Shown piece by piece: positions 23,375 to 38,584 of a stretch of DNA of 64,000 nucleotides; the first letter of the stretch is position 1, and each line of letters opens with the position of its first letter. Position numbers and translations under genes: made by a program. This DNA is from Albula goreensis (taxonomy: Eukaryota > Chordata > Actinopteri > Albuliformes > Albulidae), in assembly GCA_022829145.1 (NCBI GenBank), contig CM040745.1, positions 20,174,906 to 20,238,905 of the forward strand, in the 5' to 3' direction. The notes under the pieces were generated by a model that saw only the letters and a list, made by a program, of their open reading frames with translations, did not search any database and was not told where the DNA came from.

Positions 23375-26300
23375 GCATATAAAGACTAACAGTCTGTTGT
23401 GTATCTTTCCCTTAGAGGCACACTGGCCTTGGAGAAAACATCATTAACTAGTAGTGCAATTAAATGTTTGACAGTGAATAACATGTGTTTGCTTATAACA
23501 TACAATGAATGCTCTAGATGATTAATTGGCCTTATGAGTTACATAGGAAAAATCCTTCTGACTTTTACATTTGAAACTATTTTTGAAAATATTTATTATT
23601 AGTAAAACTAGTAAAACATGGCATTTCATTCATATCCCTGGGGGGACAATAAATGGCATGAAGAGAGCCCTGTGCTTCTGAATTTAGACAAAAGAAGCAG
23701 ATTGTATGGCTTTGTAGGCAAAAAAAGACAAATTCATTTTTTTTCATTCCTTTACCAACTGGTTTGGCCAAGGTGTTCATCTGTAAGTATTTTTGTTTTT
23801 GTTTTTTAATTTTTAGTCATTACAAATACAGTTACTGGCCTAAATATTAGGATGAATATTATTCAAAATCAGAGATAACTTCTTTAGTAGCTTGTTGCAG
23901 TTTTGTGTGTAATTCAGGTATGCTATCTTTCAGTGAAGTGACCAGTCAAGACTAAATGGGTACTATTCCAAAACGGATACTGCAATTCCACAGGAGTGAA
24001 GCAGGCCAAGTGAAATGTATGTCAGCAAGTAAGTGGAAGCGGTAAGGGCAGGTGTAACACTCTGGAGGAGATAGGGCTTCCCACATCAGATTCATCATTA
24101 TCATGGCAGGGGTGGGCTTGTTAAAAGCACTTAGTCTTCTGTTCACTGCACACACTGGCTATTGACCACTCAGAACCTCATCTTTGTCAAGATTGAAATT
24201 CTTCTAATCCCAAAATCAGGGCAACATAAAATAAATAATTTATTATGGAGAATTTAGTGATGGATGGATTTTGCTGTGTTCACAGCAGTTCACAAATCTT
24301 TTGTGGACAACATCCATTAAGGTGTTCATGGAGCAAAATTAATTTTGTGCATGAAATTAACCAGGTTACACTTGGCACCCCATTTCCTACAGTACACAAG
24401 CACATTTCATATTCCTAATGAATACAATTAAATCAATGTCAGCTGAAACAATCCCCTGTTGCTGGTTTGATTCTTGGTTGCCAGAAAATTAGAGTAGCTG
24501 GTTTAAAAATAGGTTTAAAATCGTGTAAGTTATGATTTCAATAAAAGACAATAAACTTTTAAATCATAATTTCACATCACTTCCACGAACTGGAACCCTC
24601 CCAGTCCCAAGGGTTCAACTATGTGCTGCCATTGAGATGCTGTGATTATCACGTCTAAGGTGGAGTCTAAATACGAGTGTTTGCACTGTGCTCTACTGCT
24701 TCCTCCACAGTGATTAAGTTGCTGTTTAAAAAGAGATTCAAAAATACAATAAGACAACACAGAATCATTTCCATTAACCTATATTATAAAAAGTAAAATA
24801 AAAACTCACCTTGAAATATTTGAGCCATTTCAGTTTGAACTTGAGGAACAGATTGTCTGTCAGGTACATCTATAAAATGTACATGAAATACATCAGTGCT
24901 AATGTGGTGTTGGAAAGCAAAGTGTCAGATGAGAAAAATCTGTAACAAGACTTCTCATTATATAAAAAAGGTGATCTGGTAACTGAAGAGTATTGAACAT
25001 TTAGGAAATCCAAATAGCCTCCCTACCTTGTCTTATATGTGGTGAATATTTGGCTCTAAATAGTAGCCATCCAATCATCAATAAATCTATATCAGCAATA
25101 TCAATGCCATTTACTTTTGAATCACAAAACAGTATATTTTAGATGAAAAGTGCACATTTTGAATCAATAATAGAATTAACAGATAACGGTGTTGACCTGG
25201 GACCAGAACAGATATAAATCCACATATTGTTTGGTCCTAGATTTTTGGGCAGAGTCTGGCAACTGGCATCTTGTGTAGGATTAGCACTAATTAGTGTCTT
25301 CAAAACAGAAATAATTGTCCTCTGAATATATTATAATCCTTCTTACTTTTGTACTGGAGTCAATTTAAAGCTCCCTTCATCTTTTCCTCTGCAGTAATTG
25401 GTCCAATTAATTCTGAGGGGAATATGAAAAACATATATTCAAATGAAGGAGCTGTCTGTACTAATCAGTACCACTTTGGATGTGTAATGGGGAATTTGCT
25501 TTGTTAATGTATGCTTTACTGTATGCAGGTAGAAGATATTCAGCAGTTACAGAACAAATTAATTAATATATTATATGATGATAAATAATGGTCACAAATC
25601 AAAAAAATATATATGTTCAGAGAAAATATGTACCAGACTCTAGTGCTAGGTACCATTGTTAAAACACATTTTAGCCTCCTGGTGTATTCCAAAGTGTATT
25701 CCTTGTCTCTTTCATCCATAGGGAAGAACTTGCTGTGCATTATTTAATGACAGCTAATATTTTTGATGATGTATGCATATGGTTCAATAAAAGATTATTC
25801 CCATTGTCCCACTGCAAGTGCAGTCGAGTCCTTAATTTCTGTGGAGGGATTTGGGTGTGGGTTTGTATAAATATGTATTTTCTGTTGGGAGACAATTTAA
25901 ATGTGGTGAAATAAAAAAAAAAAAACAAGACAAAGACATGACTGCAGCTTTAACAGACTGCAGAGGGCTAACAGAGATGCTACCATCAACGACAGAGGGT
26001 GGGACAAATTGATAGGCTGATTAAGTATATTGCAAATTCCATTCATGAAGCTGTATTAATTTTGATGTCAGGTCTGGGAGGATGATTGGTTTATTTTGAA
26101 GCTGCAACACATATGACTGAAGCTGTGGGGGCTAAGTCTATGTAGGCAACTGATCTGATATTTAAATCTGGACACTTTAATATGCTAGTGATGCTCATAA
26201 CAATGTTACCACTGTCCTTCAAAGAGTAATTGAAAGTTAATAGACTACCAGCATGTGGCTAATTTCTTGCAATTTACTTAAGCAAATGTTAAGTCAACTT

Positions 26301-28924
26301 ATCACGACAGCTACCCTGGAGGAATAGTTACTTTCACAACAGGAGATTAATCCCCTTTTTCCTCTGAAGTGTTTCCCCTTTCTCCTCCTTCTTCTCTATC
26401 TCACCTTAATGAGCCATCTGTTTATAACAACACATATATTACCACAGAAGAACTACAACTGTTCTCACCAGTTCAATAGTGGGGAAAAATGTCTTTGTTG
26501 ATCTTAAATGGAAACTTAAAAAAAAATAGATATGCATTATTTACCTAACAGTATAATGGATGTGCATAATAGAAATAACTGTTCAAATTCATAGTAGAGG
26601 AGTCCCTTAATGAAATCAATGCATGATATTGTTCATCTTTCCGCTACGATCAATGCACAAACTGCTGTTGGTTTACCATAATGGATGATACCACAGGGGA
26701 GTCCACTAGAAAGGCTCAGACATGAGTCTGGGGAAAACATTTTAAGCACAGCTCGTGCAGACAGATAATGGGTAGTCGATTGACAAGCAGGAGTCACTAG
26801 CGAGCAATGATTATCTCTGAAAATGATGTGCTGCTTTGTGATACTGCCAGCTGCAGCTGACTCTGGCATGGTCAACGTCAGACTGTGGAGCCCATCTGCA
26901 CGCTGGAACAGTGCCCTATCAGAATGAGCCATTTAGCAGCCTTGTGGTCCATGCTTGTATTAGAACACTTCATTTGCGAGTCTTCATTTGTTAGACAAGC
27001 CTTACCCTTATAGTACCAGAGAAAAGCAATGTGAAGGGAACTAGAATTAAAAATGTCACTTGTGATATGGTGACTACTGAAATGGGTTGTGAGCCTAAAA
27101 TGTGAAGATCTGTGAAACAAAACAATTCTAAGATCATGGATTATACCTGATCTCCCAATGCAGAGGTATTTGATTCTGACCCTTCAATAGATTGTTAATT
27201 TGGAACACAGTACTGCAAAATTTAACAGAGCTAAAGCTTCATCGATACATTCATGGCGAGAGATGACTTCAGTCATCACAACCTTTTTGCCAGTACATTT
27301 TTAGCTAGAACAGTCTGTATATTTTGACAACATAATTTAATAGATTCTCACTAATGTGCTGCCTTTTTATTTCTTATTTGCCCTTTTCTTTTCTCTTGAA
27401 CCATTGATGTAATTTTCTTTCCTGATGTATCCTACAAAAATAAATTTAAAAAATTGATCACAAAAAAACAAAAACAAAAACAAACTGATGCATCATTGGG
27501 GAAGAAAACAATACAGTGATAACCTGAGGAAAGCTGTTATCCCATGGAATGAACTCAGTTGTTTCCCACTACTGTGGACTCCTGTCACAGATGACCATTC
27601 AACCTTGAACCTGCAATGTCTAGCCAATAGTGCCATCTGTGGTCATGGGAAGTGCCTTTTACTAAATGAATCATTTTGCATTTTAAAAGCTTAGCATCAA
27701 ATTACTATAATTATATGTAAAATGTGATGAAGTGAACCCCCAGGGTTTCTCAGAACAGTGATGATAGTACCTTCAGTACACTAAATAATAGCAATGAGAC
27801 ACAATTAAAATGACAATGTAAAAAATACCACATAACCAATTACACATTATATTGAAGATTTTTCTTATTTATAAAATAAATACTTAAATAATCCCTTAAT
27901 TTCTGACAAAAGTCTCTTGAAATAGTTTCTCTATGAGGCACAATAACTCTGAACTCTGTTTTTTCCCCTGGGGTAGTGGCTTATGACACTGAAATTAATT
28001 CTGTGAGTTGAGAAACAGGAACAGCACCGCTCTTTTCAGAATGAAATATATTATGGGCCCGAGCCTAAAAGGCTTCTGTAAAAGACATTATAGAATAGTG
28101 AAATACATTATTTTATCTGGGGAGTTCAATTATGCAGTAATACAGTGACTCCTGTGATTTCACATTTATAAATATCAAGCAGACACTATGCCAAATCTTT
28201 CTTAATCTTGAGACTATATAATTGTCCAGGGTGAGGTTGAAAGTCACTAGTAAGAGGAGGTAGAGAGTTTGGTGAATTCATGTGAGGATTAACATTTACC
28301 TGTCTTATGTACAAGAAACATTTGGACTCAAGGTGCCATCTTGTTTTCAATAAAAATATCTCTATTCACTCATTTGTTCATAATACTTGGCTATAATTAT
28401 TTCAATCTTTTTACAGTGTAGATTAAATTTATTATGTCCAATGCCAGGGAGAAGCAATGGAAACACAACATTGCTCTTGACTAAAGCCCTGTCACACACA
28501 TGTCCACTACAGCCATGTGTAGTCCAGTGCCCAGTCAACACAATATAATGTTATTTGATTGATTGTCTATGGCTTTGGCCAGGTGTGAAGTGTGATTGTG
28601 TGGTTGCTGGAAGCAAAGCAGGTTGCATGTATGCTCTGTTGAACAACATGACATTAATTGTGCAAAGTACATTCTCCTAGGTTGCGCTCTTAAATACATA
28701 AAGTTGGTTTCATTGTTGAGAAGTTGCTTATTGCAATGATCAATTTTACCATTTAAAATGAACAAATAAATAAGGGGTGTGGCCAAACAGTGCTATGAAG
28801 AATGCATCAACTACAGCTGTATATTGGATAGCTAGCATACTGTAAATGTGGTTATATAATCTAGCTAGATACAGACAGATGGTCTGTGATTAGAATAGCT
28901 ATGTGCTATATAGCTAACTTCATA
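23375..28924. other. No gene seen, 5.5 kb
   Basis: AT-rich, with only short unsupported frames on either strand. Short homopolymers occur but no repeat with definable ends. Confidence 0.5.
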
Positions 28925-29258
28925 CAGGTGACCCTCCCACATTGCGGGGGTTTGGGACTCAGACCTCCCGTGATATGGAAAAACTGCATAACATTTTCTG
29001 CCAACCTAGGCGAGTAAAATGGGCATGCGAGTGTGGTGAAGCATCGTGAAGAAAGCACCTCCAGCTGGTGGGTTCGCTGGGGCGCGGTGAGCATTTAAAC
29101 CAGACTGGAGTTCTGCACTATCTAATGCTCAAATGGTTCATCAGAATCAAGGGACAATTACATTTTAAAAGGGAGTTATCCCATAGCTTAATTATTTGTT
29201 GCCTACCAACAGAAAATCTAAGCTGCGATGTGCAAAGCTGCAATGTGGGAGGGTAACC
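28925..29258. mobile_element. Pogo/Tigger-like MITE
   Basis: The left end CAGGTGACCCTCCCACATTG follows a TA. The inverse of the right end reads TAGGTTACCCTCCCACATTG, so 18 of 20 terminal bases agree. The interior, with GCGGGGGTTTGGGACTCAGA and CCGTGATATGG next to the left end, resembles the ends of Tigger-type pogo elements. Non-coding, about 334 bp. Confidence 0.65.
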
Positions 29259-32200
29259 TACAACTTACTTGAAACCTTTCAGTCCACGAAATTCATTTTA
29301 CACAACCCATTCAAATGAGTAAAACTGAAACCAAACACACATTTTGTGCAATACATTTGTTCTGGGCTGCAGTCCAATCTGTTAAATCTTCTGTCCCTCA
29401 AAACCTAACTTGCAAACTTCACTCAGGACACTTCACCAAGTACACAAGTATGTGAATGTGTACTTGTGTTTGACTGGGAGAGCAGCACATGCTTACAAGT
29501 GAAGACGGCAAGCGATTTTTGTGTGGGCAGAATATTTAATGGGTTGGACCATGTAAGACTGTCAAAATCTATTCCTGAACAACATATTTAACATACTGTC
29601 AGAGTTGGCAGACAAATAAGCCTTTTCACTGTATAATAATACATTTAATTGTAGAATAACAACACATTCTCAAAGCCTAGCACAGGTGTTGGTTCGAAAA
29701 TGTGTGTAATAAATGCAGCATGCACATTTTAATAAAACAGGAGCAAAATACAATTCTGATTTCTCCACCAAAATCACTCTAAGGAGGTTTAATTGTGAGT
29801 TATGGACATCCAGATATGTTTCTGAAGTACCGTGGAGACACTGAGGAGTATCCAGAGCCAGCAAAGCAGAAAATTAGTCTATGGGGTCAAAATCCACTTC
29901 AATAAACCTACTTTCCCGGCCCGCCGCAGCCCAATCAATGGCTTTTCCCGGCAGGACTCCTTAGACACAGACTTCCAATACAGTTCAACTTGCAGAGGGA
30001 GCTGTGATTGGACTCAAAACATTTCTTAAGTGCATGGAAAACAAAATGAGACTGTTTGGCCACATACCCCTGGAGTGATATGGTTGTGGTTACACAGCAC
30101 ATCATTACTTGTATGTGGATAGTTCTTAATTTGTTGGAAGTAGCTGAGCCAAATAACTTTCAGGGACATCTACAAATGTATAAAATATATCTTATAATAA
30201 AGACTTTCTGTCACTTCCTCATGACCAGGAGGTACTGCAAATCACGTAATGTTTATGTAATGATACAATGATCCATCAACCATCTGAAGCTAAATTATGG
30301 TAATTGTCATTTTAAAAATTTTCTCTTCCAATATTCATCCACAGTAATTAAGTTGAAAATTGTTGGCTTGGGTATTGCAGACTACTAAACTGCCTGTTTT
30401 AACACACATAGCAAAAGCCAACACATGCAATAATTGTATGAACATAATAACGCATACTGATAACATTTTAAAAATGGCATCAGGATAAACCCATCACTGT
30501 TGTTTTCACTCATTGTGGAGCTAAACTCATTATGCCTGAGCTAGGACTGGGCCTTCTTTACATTTACATAATGATACATGTGCGTCCTGTTTTTGCCAGT
30601 GTATTACAGTAAGGTATCACTGATCTGACCCCAGCTCAAATGAAACTGCTGTTTGAAGATTATATTGGGCTTTGTAAAAGGTAAAGAGTCTAACAGTCTA
30701 GAAAAACTGAGTGTAATGTCCATAACCACACAACATTGAATCTGGCAAGAACTCTTATCTTAACTAAAGTGCTGATATGAGAATAACACAATTTTACTAC
30801 CAATGCTATATTGCAAATGAAACAATTTCTGTGGCAGGTGACTTAACTATTATGCCCAGGGGTTGGAAAGAGTGGGGTGTTTTAAGCCTGAATTAAAAAA
30901 AAAAGCAAACTTGATATCAACTGAAATTTCACTATTATGCGAAAAGTGGTCATTGTGAATTTGTGCACTTTGTGGTTAACTGGGCAAGAAACAGGCATTG
31001 GTAATGAAGGCTATCTTTTTTAAAGCAACTCTGAATATCTTTTGCACAGGGGAAATAGGTGGGTTGGAACTCTCCAAACCTCCATCTTTTACATTTATAA
31101 AATGTTCAGAAATGTGACTAATAGAACAACTAATGACAGTACACATCCAAAGTATTGACTCATGAACTGTATATCATCTAGCATTCATATAGTCTGCCCA
31201 TGCAATATTGGATAATGCTATCTTTCATTGAACTGCTTCTTTGTGATCTTTTATTACTGCAGTGGTCAACTATTATTGAAATGTGGAATAGTGAAATGAA
31301 AAACAGCAATGCCATTTGAGCCACACTGGGCTTTGTTAAAATTGTACAAACCCATGATGCAACAGAAAATAGAAATTGTATTAAATTTAGTTATTGCTGC
31401 TGTGTTTATTTCCATTTAAGTTATTTGAGATAAAATTTGACAGTTTGTGTAGAAAGGGGGTACCACTTATTCTGTATACCTATTGTTTCTTAAATAGAAC
31501 CATATAATGCAAATTTCCAGGTAGATGACAGCATCCTGCAAACACTAAATGCTAAAGGTCTTTTAATTAGCATTTTTAAGTAAATTAATTTTGATTAACC
31601 AAATAGTCCAACGATGTTCCATATTAAAATCAATGCCATTTGCTAAATATTAATGTTAATACTAAAACTTCATTTTGTGCAATTCATCAAGTTGTGGATC
31701 TGGATCTCAGTTACAAAAACACTGGTCAGCTAAATGCTGCAGACCTGGGTCAAATAAAGACACTAAAATAATATTTTTAGGATGTTACTATGCCACAGAA
31801 ATAAAGATCATCTGAAATTAGCCAGTTAGACTGGCTACTAGTTATAACTAACATAGCCTACCAGCTATGTTAGTCTGTACCATGTCTGTAAGTGACCACA
31901 AATATTGAGTTGTAGACCAAGAATACTGGAACAAATACTAGGCTACCTTCTAGAATTCCAACCTTCTAAATGAAAAGAGTCATGCTATGGCTTTTGTACA
32001 GTTTTAGAATCATTAGCTAAAAGCATTGCCGAGACAAAGTTTATTCTTTTCTAAGGACAAATCTCTGTATTTTACAATTGTGCAATATTCATTTCTTATC
32101 AGCACTCGTGGATTTGAGGCCATTGTACTTTTGTTACAGAATAATACACTTCCTATTTTAATTTAGTGCCACTTTTAAATGACAAGAATGTAAATGTATA

Positions 32201-35200
32201 GGAAATGTATAGGAAATTGACAACAAACTGAAAGGTGCCGCAGCATAGTTATAATGCATGAGAAATAGTAAACTGATTAGAATTCAGCCACATAAGGATT
32301 CTGAAACTAAATAACGGTAAATGATGAACGTACCATTACAATGCTCAGCAAATTCACATTTTGTTTTGGGTCAGTAATGAAATGTGGGAATGTCAACGAC
32401 CATCATGAGGTGTGCTCTGAGCTGCTCCAAGCATTGGAAAAAGTAGTCTGAATTAATCCTTTCAGCCTAAGGATTTCCCAAGATTGCATATTGATCCTTT
32501 TAAATAAGGGCCTTTACCCGTTGCAATTTTCATCTATGCTTAATATATATTTTCAGTTTCAGTTACTTGAAGGAATTTTTGCGTTTCATATTTACTTTCC
32601 TTATTACTCTCAAGCAACCACTCTGCTGACCCATGATTGCTAAATGCTAGAGGATCAAAGTGATTAAAGTCAGCGTTACCTGATTAGGGCCATAATGGAT
32701 AAAGCATGGGGATTTTTTGTTTGACTCCCAACTTTTGTCCAAGAGAATGGCAGATATTTTCTTGACCTTTCTATAGTATTTGAAATGCTTAGAATGGTTT
32801 CAAGTAAAACTCTGCTCATTCTCTCCCCTTTCATCAATATCCTCTTTATCTTTTCCTCCTATACAATCTCTGAGTATGATACAAGACCAAGCAACCTAAT
32901 GCTCAAGACCCCAAGGAGCTCTGAATAACAACGTAAATGTTCAGATGCCATTAAAATGACATCAGCAAAACTGTATAAATGATATATTGCACAGTGCAGT
33001 GCACAGTGAAGTGACAATCAAATATAGTGACAGTTTCAAAACCATACATGACAACCATAAACAACAAAAGAGAAAACTGAACACATTTTCTGCACAGAGT
33101 TCTTAACACCATTATAGGTCAATATCCAACAGCCATGGATGATTTATAAGCAGGAAAAGGAAATCACTTCCATGCCCTGTAGGGTAGAGCACTGCATAAA
33201 TAACTGTGTTCATTGTGTATACTTTAATAGCAATACACATTGTGTGACTCAATATCACTGCAAGATTTCGGCACTTACCAATATGAAATAACTCTAAACA
33301 GGATGGAACACAAAATGTTACTTTATGGTTTGAAATTGATGAAACATATGCCCAGAGGGTTTTAAGAGACAGAAAAGTAGTGAGGAAAAACAAACAGAAA
33401 AAATAGGGAAATGACTGCATGTCCTGCAGTGCAGCAACTTCTTTCCCTACAGATATGTACCAATAACAACTTCTATAGCCACATTTAAGCTAATGCAAGC
33501 TAGCAGCAACAAATAGAAAATTAGCATTGGGAAGAGGGCACCTAGATCTATATAACTAAACTCCTTGAGTGCAGGACCTTTACTGGGGGGGGGGGGATGG
33601 TATGGTTGTCACAACTACATTGTTAAATCAGTGTGAAAATTGATTCACTTCACACTCAGGGAGACACATGCACCTAGGCAAGATGAATTTCTGCAGTACC
33701 TGAAGTTTATTGACATGCGCATGAAGAGTCTTTCCTTCATTTTTGTAATGTAAGTTTGTTATTTGGGGTATATTTTAGTGAGGAGTTATATATACATGAT
33801 GGACAACACATAAGCCGAAAGCAGGGAGATTCCAAAATGTTTGGAGTGATATGTGGCATTTTGTACACCTTAAATCAGTCACAAACTGTACATACACCTA
33901 TCAAGAATATTTATTCAAAATTAAGATTACCATCAAATTACCATTTTACAGGAAGTGAAGAGCATTTATTTAGCAGTGTCTTTTTTTACAATGAAAGTGG
34001 AGGGAGAAAAAAACAAACTGAAATTTTGGCTTTAAGAATCCTTCCAATCATAATGGGCATTACCAACAAAAATATGTCTTGTAATATTCACTGTTTTTGT
34101 GAAAACTTGACAGACCTCAAACTGAAAGGAAAGAAAAAAAGACCCTTCCATTTCCAGTGCTGATTCCTGTATAGCCTTTCCAGTCAATCTCTGACACCTG
34201 CCACTCGCCACTTCTATTCCAGGTCAAGGTACGTGTTAGTAGAATGAGACAACCCTAAACTGTGCTCCCCTTATTTGCTGACCAATCTGGCATGCATCCA
34301 TTTAATTTAGAGTGCTGCACCAAGTTGAGTAAAGCCTTGTCCCTTGCACAGTACAATAAACAGGTCATAAGGTTGCATAAAACACAATTGCTAGTGTAGG
34401 GTTCAGACCAGAGACGGCAACACAGACACAGAGACTCACGACAACTTTTTGGAATTCCAATACTGACATTTATTAACGTCCGGGCATGCTTATCATACTT
34501 CTTTAAAATACATATTCTCAGCCAGCTGTTTATATGGGAAAAGCTGCGCCCAGATGTTTTTCATCATATATAACTTCATATATAAATTTTATCCTCACAG
34601 CACATTGTCTCACCATATTAGTTATAGCCAACTTTGCACCCATGTCTCTATATCATTTCATCCTTGATGTCTCCAACAACCCCCTCTTAAGAAAACATGT
34701 CAGGCCTAAGAAGAACGTTCTGTACTTATCAAAAAGTCCATACATTACTGATTTTAAGATCCTAAAGAACAAAAGGTAATGTAAACATAAGGCTATATTC
34801 AGTTTATATCCATCACTAGCAGCATACAACAGTGTTCTAACAGTGTTCACTTAGATTCATGAAATAGTTCCAAAGCACACAGTTGCAATTGTATGTTGAC
34901 AACAGTTCCAATGTTAGATGAGACCAACACCCACAATGTTGGAAAGATTGGTAGGAATGAGGTGCACTTCTTTCTTCTTCCTAATCTGTAATCTTTCATC
35001 TCCACAAGGCAGATCTATTGTAATGCCCTCTTCTCTGTCTAAAATGCAAGCTTTGTTCTGCTTTCACCTGCCAGACTTAATATTGCTTGAAGTGGCCATT
35101 TTACCCCAGTCTTGGCATCCCTTCATTTGCTCCTAGTGTTATCCAGAGTTCATTTTCAGATTATTTTCTGACATGAAGTGTTGAAAACAGCACAGCCTCT

Positions 35201-37926
35201 TAATACATTTCTGAGTTGCTGACCCCATATATCTTGAGCAGACAGCTCAGATCCTCTGCTCAAGGCTGAAGTGTCCAATAGAGAACAAATGTGCCTTTCC
35301 TGTTTAAGCACAGGCCTTCAAACAATGTGTTTTAAGGACTGAGTTTATTCAGGAGGTGATCTCAAATTCAGGTCAACATACATATCTTTAAAAGTATTTC
35401 TTTAAACGCATGCCATTCTGGGTTTGTAATTCTACAGTTAATGCCCACCCCCTGGTTCTCTCAGGGTTTCCATTGCCCCACCCTGTGTTCCACAGCAAGA
35501 CATCATGGTGATGAAGCTCAGTTCCACTAAGGGAGTTAGTGATCTATGTGCTTTGTCTTTGCATGTGGACTGTCTTTCTTTCACTTTGACATATTTTTGG
35601 AAGACATAGGTAGGCCTATGGCCAAGTCCCACCTATGCCATCACTGGCTATGGCTAGAGGCCCACATTGACAAGCTATCAATTGGCTCTGCTTCACCAGG
35701 GAATGCCAGGGATTAAGTCCAGCAGTCTCATTGCTCCTTTACCGTCACTCCTTGTCAAAACTGGTGCTTGTGGACACACAAACTGTGTACCTTCTAACAA
35801 AAGTAGGCATTATGTTGTAGTTTGGATAAAAGCAAAGATTTTTGTGATATGAAGCTGTGGAGTCACATCTGCACGACTCCATTCCCTGAAATCAGCAGAA
35901 AAATCAGGAGGAAACATTTGTTAAATGTGGAAGCTAGTGGAATGATTGAAGATTAAAGTAAAAGTAAATTAACGTTGTTGCCTACATTTTACAATAAAAT
36001 GATAGATCTAACAACCTATTACAACCACAGGATACCATTCCATTACTAGGACTGCTGCTCCCCTCTGCTCTAAACGAGTGAAGAGAGGGGTTTCATGAAC
36101 CAAATGATGATTGACTTTAGCGAAAAACTTCAATCATTTGTCAAAAGCATAAGGACTGTATTCTAGAATCTACCTTTTTTGGCCAAGGTGGCCAAGGTTC
36201 ATTCCCCACTGACCCCCGGATCGATCTGAGTGAATGCAAAACTGTATTGATCAACTGAAGGTGTACTTAGCTAGGGAGCAGCTACTAATTACAGTTAAAC
36301 TGTTGTGGACTTGCCACACGATCCCTGCCCCTGCAAAGTGACAGCGCCATGAAAACTCCACGCTGACAAGCCAAATCAGGAAAATGTAAGTAAACTTAAA
36401 ATGTGGCTGTTTATGGGGAAAACACAGACTATGTTCCTAGTGCATAGTATCATTACCAAGACTAGCTATAATATTCAATGAAGATGATTGTTTTGCACAC
36501 ACTGCTATGAATTATTACAGTAAAGCTCTTTTGAGCTCATTGATTCATAAGATGCCAGCCTGACATCTGTGCTATCCCATCCCATATCATTAACCATGGA
36601 TATCAACGCATCTTTCCTTTGGAAACACTAAAACATTGCATTTATCAACTTGGATTTTGTTTGTGAATGCTTATATTCACTGGGTCCAATTTTTTAAAAA
36701 GACTGTGAAATAGTACAATTACTCAAAGTGTTTTATGTGAGCTGCACAATCTTCAGTGGATCAAGGGCAGCATGATGAAATTGCACATTTATTTTATTAC
36801 AAATGAAAGGGCTTACCTACAATATTACTTCCACACATTTTCTAAATTCTAATAAGATTTTCATCCCCCCAGTTGTACCCTGCTGTTTACAATTCAAAGC
36901 ACAGTTTAGGTATGCAAGAAATAGTCTTTTCAAGGTTATTTTATCAATTGCTATGACCTCCTTTCTGAGAATAGAGGAGGCAAATCTCTTCTGATGTTTG
37001 GTTAAAGAGACGATTTTATAAATATTGCATAGGCTTTCTTATGTATTTGAGCAGAATGAGATTTTTAAGCTTTCAACTGATTTAGTGAAAAAAATGCATG
37101 TCACCCTATGTTGCCCACTGTTGGAAGTGACCTTGAACCACCTCAGTGAGAGGTTACTGTAATAAGGAATTATAAGATTTGTTTTCCCAGATTATTGATT
37201 ACTGACTTACCGTAGCATTATTTTTTTTTTTTTCCTGAAACATATCATTTGTATAGTTGCTTGTCTTTTGTGAACTCTGAACAAATGAATCTGACTAATG
37301 CATTCATTGCTTACTGAAATCCTATACTTACAATTATGTTTCCACCAATATAATATCTGACTTGATATTTATTATCTCTGAAAATTATCAGGAATATGAA
37401 CTGTTGCTATCCACCCCTTGGGGCAAAGTCACCTCTGCTACGTCTGAAAAAAAGGTTTAAATGGCATATCTGAGATCACCCTGATAGGTGAGATCAAATA
37501 AAGGGAAATGACCAGAAAAAATTAATTGGTCCCCTACATAAAAAACCTATATATAAAATATATAGCAAAATGTGTCCCTAGATTTTAAAACACATGTACA
37601 AATCCTGACTGTTTACTCAATCATGAATATAATACACAGTGGTATTTTAACAGCCCCTAGGGTTTTTTTTTTTTTTTTTATTTTTATTTTTTTTTAACAC
37701 TGCAAACCTGGTCTTAGTACACACTTGTCTGTGTCAGGAACCCCCAACTAAGACAGACAAATATGGCCTTTAAAAGTCATACACAGCTCAGCTGGCTCAG
37801 ACCAATGTATCAGTATCAGATTCAAGGACACAATAACCAAATTGTGGTTAAACTAGAGGAACAGTTAAAATGTCAAAGAAAACACATACAAGAAAGATTT
37901 TGCTCCAATCTGAATTTACATTGAAT
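29259..37926. other. No gene seen, 8.7 kb
   Basis: Long AT-rich non-coding stretch. Noted only a 12-base G run at 33585-33596 and a T-rich tract at 37663-37696. A 135-codon frame at 33756-34163 lacks any recognisable domain. Confidence 0.5.
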
Positions 37927-38070
37927 TAGTGCTGACCAATTGTAAATAAATTGTATTATCATTGTCATCGCAATATGAACATGCACGATAAACACATCAC
38001 AAAAGACTGCCTGAAATGCGATGAATAAGAAAAATCAGTTATTTATATGCACCATGCATTCTCACTCAGG

Positions 38071-38494
38071 TAGGGGTGTAACAGTACACAGAAGCCACAG
38101 TTTGGTTCACACCACTGTTTGGACATTGGGGAAAAAAGCAGCCAAAAACCCCAAATGCATACGGCTATGTTTCTTTCCATTTATTTTAAACAGACAGTAG
38201 TGCAAGAAACAGGCCGGTCTTCCAGCTCCTGTGTGTCATTTGCACTCACCATAGTGTGACTGACTTAGACACCCATCAGCTTGAGCTAACTTAGCATGGC
38301 ATGTTGAAAACTTGCTAACGCCTTACAGCTGAAGGTTTCCGGGTGGAACCTGCGCTTGTGAACTTTAGTTCTGCATTATGTTCATCGATCTTTGCACATA
38401 GGCTACCGCATATTGTCCGTACGACTGCACGCACCGAACAGTAACGTCCATACCGTGATGGGTCAGGACAAATACACATACCGTTACACCCCTA
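38071..38494. mobile_element. hAT-type MITE (inner) with TAGGGGTGTAAC ends
   Basis: The left end TAGGGGTGTAACAGTAC and the inverse of the right end, TAGGGGTGTAACGGTAT, match over at least 15 of 17 bases. The 8-bp flanks CACTCAGG and CACTCAGC differ at one position. This terminus belongs to the common fish hAT families. Length 424 bp, no coding capacity. It lies inside the outer element, so it inserted later. Confidence 0.85.
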
Positions 38495-38531
38495 CACTCA
38501 GCATGTGAACATCTGACCAATCAGATGGAGC

Positions 38532-38584
38532 CCGGGGGCATTGTGCCGCTAGAGGTTAAATTCTTGGACTGGCACAAGATGGAC
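38532..38584 (+). pseudogene. 18S rRNA gene fragment embedded in the outer hAT MITE
   Basis: CCGGGGGCATTGTGCCGCTA is followed by GAGGTTAAATTCTTGGACTG and GCACAAGATGGAC. From memory of eukaryotic 18S rRNA this is the conserved central segment around GCCGCTAGAGGTGAAATTC, missing about six bases (CGTATT). The differences are mostly C-to-T or G-to-A, largely at CpG sites, as in decayed methylated DNA. Flanks on both sides are unrelated to rRNA. It cannot be functional rRNA. Confidence 0.8.

Noticed and set aside
33756-34163. 135-codon open frame
   Set aside because: Composition matches surrounding AT-rich DNA. No recognisable motif, no splice context, length within chance for this window size.
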